Source: Actinomycetes bacterium (GTDB taxonomy: Bacteria; Actinomycetota; Thermoleophilia; RBG-16-64-13). Taken from it: 52,076 nucleotides of DNA. The stretch covers positions 1-52,076 of the forward strand of contig JAGXFV010000021.1 in the NCBI GenBank assembly GCA_024637095.1. Direction: 5' to 3'. This document shows positions 1 to 7,997 of the stretch, piece after piece. A program made the translations under genes and the position numbers. Each line of letters begins with the position of its first letter. Position 1 is the stretch's first letter. The notes below the pieces were generated by a model. That model worked only from the letters and a program-made list of their open reading frames with translations. It had not been told where the DNA came from and searched no databases.

Positions 1-280
1 TCGCGAGACCGTCCAGCCGCAACCCGAAGAACACGTCCAGATCGCCCACCGAGAACCAGAGGGCCTCCACTCGGGGCGCGGACTCGCCCGCGGAAGAGAC
101 TCCCACGAGGGCCAGCACGAAGGGAACCGCGACGCCAAAGACCGATAGGGGTCCCGTCCAGCGATCCACAAAAGCGCGGTAGTCCGGCCCCAGCCGCGTG
201 TGCAAAGCCGCTGCCAGCAGCAGAACTACAGCCACTCCCAGAGTCGTGAAGGGCATCAGCACGAGAAGAGCGTCGCTCAC
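1..280 (-). CDS. nuoL: NADH-quinone oxidoreductase subunit L, N-terminal part (cut by window edge)
   Basis: NuoL is a large antiporter-like proton-pumping subunit in the membrane arm of complex I. Only about the first 93 residues are in the window. They start at GTG (278-280) behind a GGGGGTGAGG ribosome site. There is a hydrophobic first helix, then a second, then a stretch ending FFGLRLDGLA, which matches the FGFRLDGLS-type motif near the start of NuoL proteins. nuoK stops 4 bases upstream, the usual K-L order. The rest, and probably nuoM and nuoN, lie left of the window. Identity rests on this short match plus context. Confidence 0.85.
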   Translation of the reverse strand, partial: MSDALLVLMPFTTLGVAVVLLLAAALHTRLGPDYRAFVDRWTGPLSVFGVAVPFVLALVGVSSAGESAPRVEALWFSVGDLDVFFGLRLDGLA

Positions 281-284
281 GTCC

Positions 285-584
285 TCACCCCCTCAGGAAG
301 TCGATCCGACCGACATCGGTGGTGCCAAAACGGCGGAAGACCGCGAGGATGAGCGCGAGCCCCACGGCCGCTTCGCAGGCGGCGATGCTGATGCCGACCA
401 GCGCGAAGACCTGCCCGGTCATGAGCTCCGGCTCCCACAGCCGCGAGAAGGCCACGAAGTTCAGGTTGGCCGCATTCATCAGGATCTCCACCGAAATCAG
501 TAGGGTGATGGCGTTCCGGCGAGTGAGCACGCCGTAGGTGCCGATGGCGAAGAGCAGGCCGGAGAAGACCAGAACCAGAGTCAC
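285..584 (-). CDS. nuoK: NADH-quinone oxidoreductase subunit K
   Basis: A 99-residue protein with three membrane helices, the normal NuoK length. It is a small MrpC-like subunit of the membrane arm taking part in proton translocation. The segments GTYGVLTRRNAITLLISVE and LMNAANLNFVAFSR are typical, including the Glu in helix 2 (SVEILMNAAN), and a second Glu lies in AACEAAVGLAL. I place the start at GTG 582-584, which overlaps the nuoJ stop by four bases (GTGA). The frame stays open further upstream, but that part is out-of-frame nuoJ sequence and looks nothing like NuoK. Confidence 0.95.
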   Translation of the reverse strand: MTLVLVFSGLLFAIGTYGVLTRRNAITLLISVEILMNAANLNFVAFSRLWEPELMTGQVFALVGISIAACEAAVGLALILAVFRRFGTTDVGRIDFLRG

Positions 585-1081
585 AGCCGCTCCCCTCTCA
601 CGATGACCAGCGCCGTCACCACCGCCGCCAGCAGGATTATCCCGATCACCTCGAAGGCCACCAGCTGCTGATCCAGAAAGGCCCGGCCCAGGAAGGCCAC
701 GGTTTCCCCGGGAACCTCTCCGGCCTCCGGCAGGTCCTCTCCAAAGGCCGCCCAGACCAACCAACCGCCCACCGCGTAAGCGACGACCGCGCCCAATCCG
801 CGGTGCTCCGAAACGGCCAGGGGATGCTTCTCGCCGACCGCCGAAAGCATCAACGCGAACAGGATCAGAACCACAACGCCGCCCACGTAGACGAAGATCT
901 GGATCAGCGCCACGAAGTCGGCCGCCAGCAGATAGAACTGCCCGGCGATGGCCGTGAGGAAGGCGCCGAAGGCCACGATGCTGCGCAGCAGAAAGCGGGT
1001 GAGCACCGCGGCGAGCGCGGCAAGCACGGCAACTCCGCCGAAGGCGGCGAACAGGGCGATCTGAACGTCGCTATCCAACAA
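581..1081 (-). CDS. nuoJ: NADH-quinone oxidoreductase subunit J
   Basis: A 166-residue protein with about five predicted membrane helices, matching NuoJ (MrpA/ND6-like membrane-arm subunit). Diagnostic segments are FYLLAADFVALIQIFVYVG and VVVLILFALML, which form the helix 3 region that changes shape during turnover in this family. The start is a TTG at 1079-1081 with a second TTG right after it, and the nuoH stop lies one base upstream. The gene overlaps nuoK by four bases, so J and K are probably translationally coupled. Confidence 0.95.
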   Translation of the reverse strand: MLDSDVQIALFAAFGGVAVLAALAAVLTRFLLRSIVAFGAFLTAIAGQFYLLAADFVALIQIFVYVGGVVVLILFALMLSAVGEKHPLAVSEHRGLGAVVAYAVGGWLVWAAFGEDLPEAGEVPGETVAFLGRAFLDQQLVAFEVIGIILLAAVVTALVIVRGERL

Positions 1082-1082
1082 C

Positions 1083-2138
1083 TTAGAACACCGCCTTCAT
1101 GACGAGCCCAGCGAGCAGCAGGTTGACCAGCGACAGCGGAAGGAAGTACTTCCAAGCCAGGGCCATCAGCTGATCCTGACGGAAGCGGGGTAGTGTGAAG
1201 CGGAGCACGACCGCGAAGAAGATGATGACCGCGGTCTTCAGCACGAACCATACCACCGGCGGCAGGACCGGGCCGAGCCCACCGCCAAAGAAGAGGGCGA
1301 CAGCAAAGGCGCTGGCCGTGGTTAACGAAGCGTATTCACCGAGGAAGAACAACGACCAGCGAAAACCGGAGTACTCGGTGTGGAAGCCCGCCACCAGTTC
1401 GGATTCTGCCTCGGGGATGTCGAAGGGGACCCGGTTGACCTCGGCCAGCGTGGTGACCACGTAGATCACAAAGCTGAGCGGTAGCAGCAACACGAACCAG
1501 GTGGTGTCGGCCTGGGCTTCGATCAACCTCGCCGAACTCAGGCTGCCGGTCAGCATGACCACGGTGACCACGGAGAGCGTCCGCGGAATCTCGTAGCTGA
1601 TGAACTGGGCGGAGGCACGCAAACCGCCCAGGAAGGAGTAGTTGTCGTAAGAAGCCCAACCGGCGAGCAGGAGACCCACGCCGGTGACGCTGGGCACCGC
1701 CAGAAAGTAGAGGATGCCCACGTTCAAGTCGCGGATGACCATGGGCACGCCGAAGGGCACCACCACGAAAGCCATGACCGCGGGCACCACGACCAAGAGC
1801 GGGGCCAGGCGGAAGGCGAGGGCGTCCGCCGCTGCCGGCCGGACGTCCTCCTTGACCGCAAGCTTGACCACGTCGACCAGGGTCTGCAGTAGCCCGTGCG
1901 GCCCGGTTTCCATGGGACCCAGCCGTCCCTGAATCCGGGCGGAGACCTTGCGCTCCACGTACACGTATACGGCGGTCAGCGCGCCCACCATGGTGAAGAC
2001 CAAGACCCCCCAGAAGAAACCAAGCAGGAGCAGCCCATACCAGTAGTCGTGAAACCAGTTGGTGTCGATCCAGGGTAGCTCCAACCAGCTCAGGTCCAGC
2101 CAATCGAAGCCCAACCAATCCGGCCAGTTCACTTCCAC
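1083..2138 (-). CDS. nuoH: NADH-quinone oxidoreductase subunit H
   Basis: A 351-residue membrane protein, the subunit that joins the membrane arm to the quinone site. Family segments are ERKVSARIQGRLGP, the quinone-chamber loop AEVNRVPFDIPEAESELVAG, FHTEYSGFRWSLFFLGEY, and a Phe/Arg-rich end. About eight helices are visible. The N-terminus has an unusual run of Trp/Asp/Leu (WLGFDWLDLSWLELPWI) before helix 1. The start overlaps the end of nuoA by 10 bases. The A-H-J-K order on this strand, with no B, C, D or I genes between, is unusual. Confidence 0.97.
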   Translation of the reverse strand: MEVNWPDWLGFDWLDLSWLELPWIDTNWFHDYWYGLLLLGFFWGVLVFTMVGALTAVYVYVERKVSARIQGRLGPMETGPHGLLQTLVDVVKLAVKEDVRPAAADALAFRLAPLLVVVPAVMAFVVVPFGVPMVIRDLNVGILYFLAVPSVTGVGLLLAGWASYDNYSFLGGLRASAQFISYEIPRTLSVVTVVMLTGSLSSARLIEAQADTTWFVLLLPLSFVIYVVTTLAEVNRVPFDIPEAESELVAGFHTEYSGFRWSLFFLGEYASLTTASAFAVALFFGGGLGPVLPPVVWFVLKTAVIIFFAVVLRFTLPRFRQDQLMALAWKYFLPLSLVNLLLAGLVMKAVF

Positions 2139-2509
2139 ACCAGGGCTCCCTTACGCCAAGCGTAGAAGAGCCCGTCGGCCACCAGCACTATGAAGATGCC
2201 GGCCTTGAGCAGATCCATCCAGGAGGCGTCGCGCAGCACGGGGCTGACGGCGAAAAGCAGCACGGTCTCGACCTCGAAGACGATGAACACCAGGGCGAAG
2301 TTGTAGTAAGCCATGTGAAAGGGGCGCCGGGGAGCCGTTGTCTGCACCACGCCGGACTCGTAAGGTTCCATCTTCACGGCCGACGGGTGCTGGGGGCGAA
2401 TGTAGCGGAAGAGCAACAGGGGAAGCATAGGGAGCAGAAGCCCGGCAACGCCAAAACCCAGCAAGAAGAATACGTCGGCAAGGAGCTCCTCGCTCAACGC
2501 CCGCGCCAC
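2129..2509 (-). CDS. nuoA: NADH-quinone oxidoreductase subunit A
   Basis: A 126-residue protein with three membrane helices, of NuoA length. Typical segments are KMEPYESGVVQTTAPRRPF, the conserved cytoplasmic loop (usually with Cys where this has Val), followed by FIVFEVETVLLF with the conserved Glu pair. It is the first gene of the leftward membrane-arm operon. The GTG at 2507-2509 is called. A TTG at 2495-2497 is an alternative, because the GGGAGG purine run abuts the GTG directly but sits about 11 bases before the TTG. Confidence 0.93.
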   Translation of the reverse strand: MARALSEELLADVFFLLGFGVAGLLLPMLPLLLFRYIRPQHPSAVKMEPYESGVVQTTAPRRPFHMAYYNFALVFIVFEVETVLLFAVSPVLRDASWMDLLKAGIFIVLVADGLFYAWRKGALVWK

Positions 2510-2743
2510 CTCCCGTATCGTTCTGGCTTTTCCTCCCTCCGCAGACGCTACCCTGTCCTTCAGAGAGCAGCGCCCGTCGACCCTGCCCCCTAGCCCTGCG
2601 GAGGCGAAGTCCGAAACCCCATACCCCGAGCTTTCTGGACGTAATCAGCGGCAAAGACGTGTTTGGGGAGCAGAGCGACCGGGCAATCTTGGCTGACGCG
2701 GAGGCCACGCCGCGCGAAGTACAACGCTCATGGAGGCAGACCA
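2510..2743. promoter_or_regulatory. Divergent promoter region between nuoA and nuoB
   Basis: A 234-base spacer between the two diverging complex I operons. It must hold both promoters. A TANNNT-type -10 candidate (TAGCGT on the minus strand, complement of 2546-2551) lies about 40 bases before nuoA, but I could not assign a convincing -35. A small open frame, ATG 2730 to TAG 2744-2747, encodes only MEADQ and sits just before nuoB. No larger gene is supported here. Confidence 0.5.
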
Positions 2744-3463
2744 ATAGAGGAGAAGGATCGGGAGCCCGAGGCGCGCGAGCACGCCGAAGACCCGCGGGAG
2801 CCGGCCGAGGAACCCACGCTCCGGGCGGACGGAGCAGGCGAACCCCCGGCGGACGGAGCAGGCGACGTCGACCCCCCGGCCGAGCAACCGGGCGAGCCGG
2901 ACCAGGAGCCGCTCAGTCCCTGGTTGAGCAACGGCGTTATCGTCCCCACCAAGGCCCCTGTCCGCGATTCCTACGGGCCCCTGGTAATCGGTCCCGGGAT
3001 CGTCGTTCACTCCGTCGAAGACGTGCTCGGGTGGGTGCGAAGCCACTCCCTCTGGATGTTGATGTTCGGATTGGCCTGCTGCGCCATCGAGATGATGCAC
3101 ACCAATGCCTCCAAGTTCGACCTCGACCGTTTTGGCATCATGCCGCGAGGCTCGCCACGGCAGTCGGACCTGTTGATCGTTTCGGGAACCGTCACCTACA
3201 AGGTCGCCCCCATGGTGAAGCGCGTCTACGAGCAGATGGCGGAGCCCCGCTGGGTGATCGCCATGGGTAACTGCGCGACCGCGGGAAGCCTCTACTTCCA
3301 CGACGGCTACAGCGTGGTCAAGGGAGTCGACCAGGTCATTCCCGTTGACGTCTATGTCTCCGGTTGCCCCCCGCGCCCCGAGGCGCTGATCGATGGCATC
3401 GTCGAGCTTCGACGACTGATCGAGGGTAAGCCGACCGGCCGCGGACGAGAGGGACGGTCGTGA
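2744..3463 (+). CDS. nuoB: NADH-quinone oxidoreductase subunit B, with an acidic N-terminal extension
   Basis: NuoB carries the terminal cluster N2 that reduces quinone. Ligand motifs are present: [18 protein letters not shown] and [11 protein letters not shown]. The frame is open from a TTG at 2663 to the stop at 3463. Before the core is a roughly 60-residue Glu/Pro/Asp-rich stretch with normal coding base use, whereas residues encoded before about 2744 are Arg-rich and look non-coding. There is no in-frame ATG before the core. A strong GGAGG (2732-2736) sits 7 bases before an in-frame ATA (2744). Other options are TTG 2663 and a TTG near 2924. The product is secure; the start is not. Confidence 0.9.
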   Translation: MEEKDREPEAREHAEDPREPAEEPTLRADGAGEPPADGAGDVDPPAEQPGEPDQEPLSPWLSNGVIVPTKAPVRDSYGPLVIGPGIVVHSVEDVLGWVRSHSLWMLMFGLACCAIEMMHTNASKFDLDRFGIMPRGSPRQSDLLIVSGTVTYKVAPMVKRVYEQMAEPRWVIAMGNCATAGSLYFHDGYSVVKGVDQVIPVDVYVSGCPPRPEALIDGIVELRRLIEGKPTGRGREGRS

Positions 3464-3954
3464 CGAGCGACAGAGCCAACCAGCAGCGCCAGGCCCGGGA
3501 CGACCTTTGCGAGGCTTTGGGCGCGCGTCTGAGCGCCCAAATCAGCTGCGCTCTGACCGGGCCCGACGAAGTCCTGCTCGTCCGGCTGGAACTCGATCAA
3601 TATCGCCCGGCTGCGGAGACCCTGTGGGAGCGCGGACTCGACCGGCTGGACTTCCTCACCTGCGTGGACTGGCGGGATCACTTCACCCTCACTCTCCAGG
3701 TCTACTCGATGGATAGCGGGGCGGTCGCCCGGCTCGCCTGCGACCTGCCCCGTGACGGGGTGGCGCCGCCGACCATCTCCGACCTGTGGTTCCTTGCCAA
3801 TTGGGAAGAACGGGAAGCTCACGACATGTTCGGTCTGGTCTTCGAGGGACATCCCAACATGCGCCGCATCCTCCTGCCCCAGGCCTGGGAGGGCCACCCC
3901 CTGCGCAAGGACTACGTGGACCGCTTGGGCATCGAACGGCCCCAGTATTTTTGA
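3460..3954 (+). CDS. nuoC: NADH-quinone oxidoreductase subunit C
   Basis: A 164-residue NuoC (30 kDa subunit), part of the quinone-reducing module of the peripheral arm. The signature is visible as [18 protein letters not shown] followed by RRILLP and EGHPLRKDY. It starts at GTG 3460, overlapping the nuoB TGA by four bases, and ends in TGATG, overlapping the nuoD start. It is separate from nuoD, unlike the fused nuoCD of enterobacteria. Confidence 0.96.
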   Translation: MTSDRANQQRQARDDLCEALGARLSAQISCALTGPDEVLLVRLELDQYRPAAETLWERGLDRLDFLTCVDWRDHFTLTLQVYSMDSGAVARLACDLPRDGVAPPTISDLWFLANWEEREAHDMFGLVFEGHPNMRRILLPQAWEGHPLRKDYVDRLGIERPQYF

Positions 3955-5138
3955 TGGAGGACATGGACACGCGCGATAAGCAGCCTGACGACCCGCGGCC
4001 GGAAATACGCGTCCCTGAAGAAGGGGCGGAAGGCCTCGAGGACGTCAACGATTTCCTGATCAACATCGGCCCGCACCACCCAGGTACGCATGGGGTCATG
4101 CGCATGATCACCCGGCTCGACGGCGAGAAGGTGGTGGGCCTGGACACCCGTATCGGCTATATGCACCGCTCCTTGGAGAAGATCGCCGAGAACCGCACCT
4201 ACCATCAGGTGGTGGCCTTCACCGACCGCACCGTGGACTATCTGGCCGCCATGCACAATGACTGGGTCTACTGCATGGCCGCGGAGAAGCTCATGGGCAT
4301 CGAGGTACCCGAGCGCGCGGAGTACCTACGGGTGATCGTAGGCGAGCTCAACCGCATATCGAGCCACCTGCTCTCTCTGGGCGCACTAGGCTTGGACAGC
4401 GGCGCGATGACCTACTTCTTGTGGACGATGATGGCCCGCGAGAAAGTCGTGGATCTCTTCGAGCAGCTATGCGGCGCCCGCCTCACCTACGTCTACATGA
4501 GGATCGGCGGCGTCATGTACCAGCCGCCCGAGGGCTGGGTCGAGAGGGCCGACGAAGTGGTTCGCGAGGTCGTGGACGAGCTACCCCGATACCGTAGGCT
4601 GTTCCACGACAACTACATCTGGCATCTGCGCTCCAAGGACATCAGCACACTCACCCCCGAGGAAGCCCGGCGGATCAACGCGCAGGGCCCGACGCTACGC
4701 GCGTCCGGAATTAATTGGGATCTGCGCAAGAACCTGCCCTACTCGATCTACGACCGTTTTGAGTTCGACGTCCCCGTAGGCACCACCGGCGACGTCTACG
4801 ACCGCACCGAGGTGCGCTACGAGGAGATCCTCGAGAGCGCGCGTATCGTCAGGCAGGCGCTCGCGGATATTCCCGCCGGTCCCGTGTTGGCCCACCGCAT
4901 CGCACGGGTGCCTTCTCCCCCGCCCGGCGAGGCCTATGCCCGACTGGAGTCCCCACGGGGGGAAATCGGCTGCTACCTGGTCAGCGACGGCAGCCACAAG
5001 CCCTACCGGATGAAGTGGCGGGGCGCCTCCTTCCACAACGTGCAAATGCTGCCAGAAATGTGCATCGGCTACACCCTCTCGGACATGATCAACATCGTCG
5101 GCACCATCGACCCGGTTATGGGAGACGTCGACCGATGA
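3954..5138 (+). CDS. nuoD: NADH-quinone oxidoreductase subunit D
   Basis: A 394-residue NuoD (49 kDa subunit), which forms the quinone pocket with NuoB. Key segments are NIGPHHPGTHGVMR with the quinone-binding His, IGYMHRSLEKIAENRTY, and the C-terminal end DPVMGDVDR, typical of the family. The ATG at 3954 overlaps the nuoC stop. An ATG at 3963 follows a GGAGG that is only 2 bases away, so 3954 is preferred. The stop overlaps the next start (ATGA at 5135), implying coupled translation with the unusual NuoI fusion. Confidence 0.96.
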   Translation: MEDMDTRDKQPDDPRPEIRVPEEGAEGLEDVNDFLINIGPHHPGTHGVMRMITRLDGEKVVGLDTRIGYMHRSLEKIAENRTYHQVVAFTDRTVDYLAAMHNDWVYCMAAEKLMGIEVPERAEYLRVIVGELNRISSHLLSLGALGLDSGAMTYFLWTMMAREKVVDLFEQLCGARLTYVYMRIGGVMYQPPEGWVERADEVVREVVDELPRYRRLFHDNYIWHLRSKDISTLTPEEARRINAQGPTLRASGINWDLRKNLPYSIYDRFEFDVPVGTTGDVYDRTEVRYEEILESARIVRQALADIPAGPVLAHRIARVPSPPPGEAYARLESPRGEIGCYLVSDGSHKPYRMKWRGASFHNVQMLPEMCIGYTLSDMINIVGTIDPVMGDVDR

Positions 5139-7108
5139 GGCTCGGGGACATCTTCCGCCCCTGGACCAGCATCCTCAAAGGCACCGGGGAAACGCTCAAG
5201 CAGATGATCGAACCCCCGACCACCATCCAGTATCCCCGGGAACCGGCCCAGGTCGATGCGCGCTGGCGTGGGCCGTTGCGCTACCGCGGGGTCATGGACG
5301 ATCAAGACCCCCCGGTCACCGACGCCGGCCCGCTCGAGTTCAACAACCTGATGAACGAGCTCCACCACCAGCAGAAGGTGGCCCCTTGCATCGGCGGCTG
5401 CCCCGCGAACGTGGACGCCCGCGGCCAAAACGCTCTGGTTGCGGCAGGCCGTGAAGTCGAGGCCTACGTCAACACGCGCCGCCGCAACATCCTTCCTGCG
5501 GTCCTGGGCTACGTATGCCCAGCGCCCTGCGAGGACGTCTGCCGGCGCTCAAATCTGGACGATCCCATCGCCATCCGTCAGCTCCACCGCCACTCCTACG
5601 AGGTCTACGATCGGGAGGTGCGGCGCCCGGGTCACCTGGAAAACCTGGTGTGGCGCGAGGAAAAGGTGGCCATCATTGGGGCCGGACCGGCCGGGTTGGC
5701 CGTGGGCTACGACCTCATCCAGATGGGCTACCGCGCCATCGTTTACGAGCGTGAGGAGATCCCCGGCGGCCTGCTGGTGACGAGCGTGCCGCTCTACCGG
5801 CTGCCCCGCGACGTGGTCGCCAAGGAGATAGAGGACCTGGTGGAGATGGGCCTGGAGATCCGCACCGGCGTCGAGGTTGGCAAGGACATTACTCTGGACG
5901 AGCTGCGCGCGAGCCACCACGCCGTGGTGGCGGCCGTGGGCTACTCAGCGGGCCGTAAGCTTCCCCTCCCGGGGGCGGATGCGCCGGGCGTCTGGTCGGC
6001 GCTCGACTTTCTCTACGCCTACACCATGAACAAAGGCTGCGACGTGGGAGACACCGTGGTCACCATCGGTGGGGGCGACGTGGCCGCCGACTGCTCGCGC
6101 AGCGCCCTGCGCTGCGGAGCCAAGAAGTCGATCCAGGCCATGCTCGAGATCCGCGAAGAGATGCCCGGCCAGGACATCGAGGTGGAGGGCGCCATTGAGG
6201 AAGGCGTCCAACTCATGCACCGCTGGGGGCCCCATTCGGTGATCGTCGAGGACGGTAAGGTCACCGGCATCAAGCTCAAGAAGATCTCCAGCCGCTTCGA
6301 CGACACCGGCAAATGGAATCCGCAATTCACCGGGCAGTCGAAGATCGTCAAGTGCGACACAGTAATCTTTGCCGTGGGGCAGCGCCTGGACGTCGACTTT
6401 CTCAAAGGCTCCGGAGTGAAGTACGACGACGTCGGCCGCCCGTTGGTGGACCCCGTCACCGGCGAGTGCGGGGCCGAAGGCCTGTTCCTGGCCGGCGACG
6501 TCGCGACCGGCCCCAAGACAATCATCATCGCCATGGGCCAGGGGCACGAGGTCGCGACTAGCGTCCACCGGCATATTCTGGGCGAGCCCATCACCGCACC
6601 CGGCCGGCTCGCTCCCGTGCACCCGCCTGAGTACTACCTGCAGGAAGTGTACGCACAGTCGCCCGATGAGGTGCTCACCGATACTCCCGGGGGACGACGC
6701 CGACCGATGCCCGAGGCCGATCCCAAGCTTCGCCGGAACACTGATCAGCAGGTGGAGCTCGGCTGGCCCAAAGGCGTGGGCCACGAGGAGGCCGTGCGCT
6801 GCATGCGCTGCCAGACCCACGTATGCGTCGCTTGTACGATGTGCGCCCGGGTCTGCCCCGACAACTGCATCACGGTAGAAGGTCACGACACGGGTTATGT
6901 ACGGCAGGTTACGCGGTATGACTTTGTAATGGAGTGGTGCTGCTTCTGCGGGCTGTGCGAAGACATCTGCCCCACCCAAACGCTGGATCTGGTTGCGGGC
7001 TTCGACTACGCGAGACGCTCCAGAAAGGATCTGTTCATAGACAAGGATGCGATGGCCCGCCCGTTCGAAGGGCCCGAGGAGCTCTTGGACCGGGACGGAT
7101 GGCCGTAG
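5135..7108 (+). CDS. nuoI: NuoI-type ferredoxin subunit with an inserted GltD-like FAD/NAD(P)H oxidoreductase module
   Basis: A 657-residue chimera. Residues 1-52 look like the NuoI N-terminus (membrane-touching helix, IQYPREP, RWRGPLRYRG). Residues about 60-553 are a complete GltD/NfnB-like unit: Cys motif C85xxxC89 and C128xxxC132xxxC136, FAD fold GAGPAG at 182-187, NAD(P) fold GGGDVAAD at 312-319, second FAD motif LFLAGDV near 450. Residues 564-640 return to NuoI, with CVACTMCARVCP and CCFCGLCEDICP for two [4Fe-4S] clusters, then the NuoI-like tail. An extra CxxC (556, 559) is the usual GltD end. Seen: NuoI split exactly before its clusters. Inferred: the insert feeds electrons to complex I in place of NuoEFG, which are not in this window. 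Confidence 0.9.
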   Translation: MRLGDIFRPWTSILKGTGETLKQMIEPPTTIQYPREPAQVDARWRGPLRYRGVMDDQDPPVTDAGPLEFNNLMNELHHQQKVAPCIGGCPANVDARGQNALVAAGREVEAYVNTRRRNILPAVLGYVCPAPCEDVCRRSNLDDPIAIRQLHRHSYEVYDREVRRPGHLENLVWREEKVAIIGAGPAGLAVGYDLIQMGYRAIVYEREEIPGGLLVTSVPLYRLPRDVVAKEIEDLVEMGLEIRTGVEVGKDITLDELRASHHAVVAAVGYSAGRKLPLPGADAPGVWSALDFLYAYTMNKGCDVGDTVVTIGGGDVAADCSRSALRCGAKKSIQAMLEIREEMPGQDIEVEGAIEEGVQLMHRWGPHSVIVEDGKVTGIKLKKISSRFDDTGKWNPQFTGQSKIVKCDTVIFAVGQRLDVDFLKGSGVKYDDVGRPLVDPVTGECGAEGLFLAGDVATGPKTIIIAMGQGHEVATSVHRHILGEPITAPGRLAPVHPPEYYLQEVYAQSPDEVLTDTPGGRRRPMPEADPKLRRNTDQQVELGWPKGVGHEEAVRCMRCQTHVCVACTMCARVCPDNCITVEGHDTGYVRQVTRYDFVMEWCCFCGLCEDICPTQTLDLVAGFDYARRSRKDLFIDKDAMARPFEGPEELLDRDGWP

Positions 7109-7171
7109 AGTTTTGCGCATTGCTCCTCTTGGGAGACTTGGTCGGGCACCGGGGGTAGAAAGGAACGGAGC

Positions 7172-7540
7172 ATGGAAATTTCCACCAGTGAGCTTCGAGG
7201 CGTTGAGGTCTTCGAGGTAAGCGGTGAGATCGATCACAGCAACGCAGGGCGTCTGAGCAGCGCGGTGGATGAGCCGCTCGAACGCGGTGACGAAGTGATC
7301 GTCCTCGACCTGTCCGAGGTCGATTACATAGACAGCGGGGGGGTTTCGGTTCTTCTATCCACCGTCCGCCGTCTGCGCAACCGGGGTTGGCTCGGGGTGG
7401 TCAATCCCAACGCCAATGTTCGTCGGCTGCTGGAGATCGTTGGACTGACGGTTGACCACGGTTTCCGTCTGTTCTCCGACAGGGCGGAGGCCGAAGGCGC
7501 GATCGAGGAAGTCATCAGCAATGAGCAGGGGAACCGCTAG
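7172..7540 (+). CDS. STAS-domain anti-sigma factor antagonist (SpoIIAA/RsbV-like)
   Basis: A 122-residue single STAS domain. The phosphorylation loop is YIDSGGVSVL, with the Ser that partner kinases phosphorylate in the SpoIIAA/RsbV family. In that family the unphosphorylated form binds the anti-sigma factor and frees the sigma factor. AAAGGAA lies 6 bases before the ATG. The next gene overlaps it and encodes the matching kinase, so this is a partner-switch pair. No sigma factor gene is adjacent in the window, so the controlled regulon is unknown. Confidence 0.9.
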   Translation: MEISTSELRGVEVFEVSGEIDHSNAGRLSSAVDEPLERGDEVIVLDLSEVDYIDSGGVSVLLSTVRRLRNRGWLGVVNPNANVRRLLEIVGLTVDHGFRLFSDRAEAEGAIEEVISNEQGNR

Positions 7541-7961
7541 CACCGACGCAATGATGAAGGAAGGCAACAGCTTTTGCAGGCAGATCGGCGTGGAGGCCTC
7601 TCCGGAGAATCTGCGCGAGGTCCGTCGTTTCGTCGAGCAGGTAAGCCAAGAACTGCAGTTGGAAGGGGATAACGGCTACGATCTGAAGGTCGCGGTCTCG
7701 GAGGCCGCGGCGAACGCGATCGAGCACTCCGGAGCCGAATCCTTCCTGGAAGTGTGTGCCACCCAGTACCCGGACGATCGCCTCACTTTTGAGATCAGCG
7801 ACGAAGGCAACTTCCACCTGTCCCCCCGCAAACCCGAGCAGGCCGGCGGACGGGGACTCGGACTCCCCCTGATGGTCGCCCTCATGGACGAGGTCCGCAT
7901 CTACCGCAACAGCCGCGGGGGGACCACCGTATCCCTCACGCTGTTTCTCGGAGGCCAGTAA
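7521..7961 (+). CDS. Anti-sigma regulatory factor, serine kinase of the RsbW/SpoIIAB type
   Basis: A 146-residue GHKL-ATPase domain protein. The N-box is SEAAANAIEHS, the G1 box SDEGNF, and the G2 box GGRGLGLPLM. Such proteins bind a sigma factor and phosphorylate the partner STAS protein. I choose ATG 7521, inside the end of the STAS gene, because GAGGAAG lies about 9 bases upstream. An in-frame ATG at 7551 would trim 10 residues but has a poorly spaced ribosome site. Confidence 0.88.
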   Translation: MSRGTASTDAMMKEGNSFCRQIGVEASPENLREVRRFVEQVSQELQLEGDNGYDLKVAVSEAAANAIEHSGAESFLEVCATQYPDDRLTFEISDEGNFHLSPRKPEQAGGRGLGLPLMVALMDEVRIYRNSRGGTTVSLTLFLGGQ

Positions 7962-7964
7962 CAG

Positions 7965-7997
7965 GAGTCCGCCTAGGCTGCTCCGGGACTTGGACTC
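7965..7997. terminator. Possible bidirectional hairpin between convergent genes
   Basis: GAGTCC (7965-7970) is matched by GGACTC (7992-7997), with a second copy of GGACT at 7986-7990 and a small palindrome GCCTAGGC between them. It sits exactly between the anti-sigma gene and the convergent ABC gene and overlaps the latter's stop. There is no T-run, so a terminator role is only suggested by position. Confidence 0.3.
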
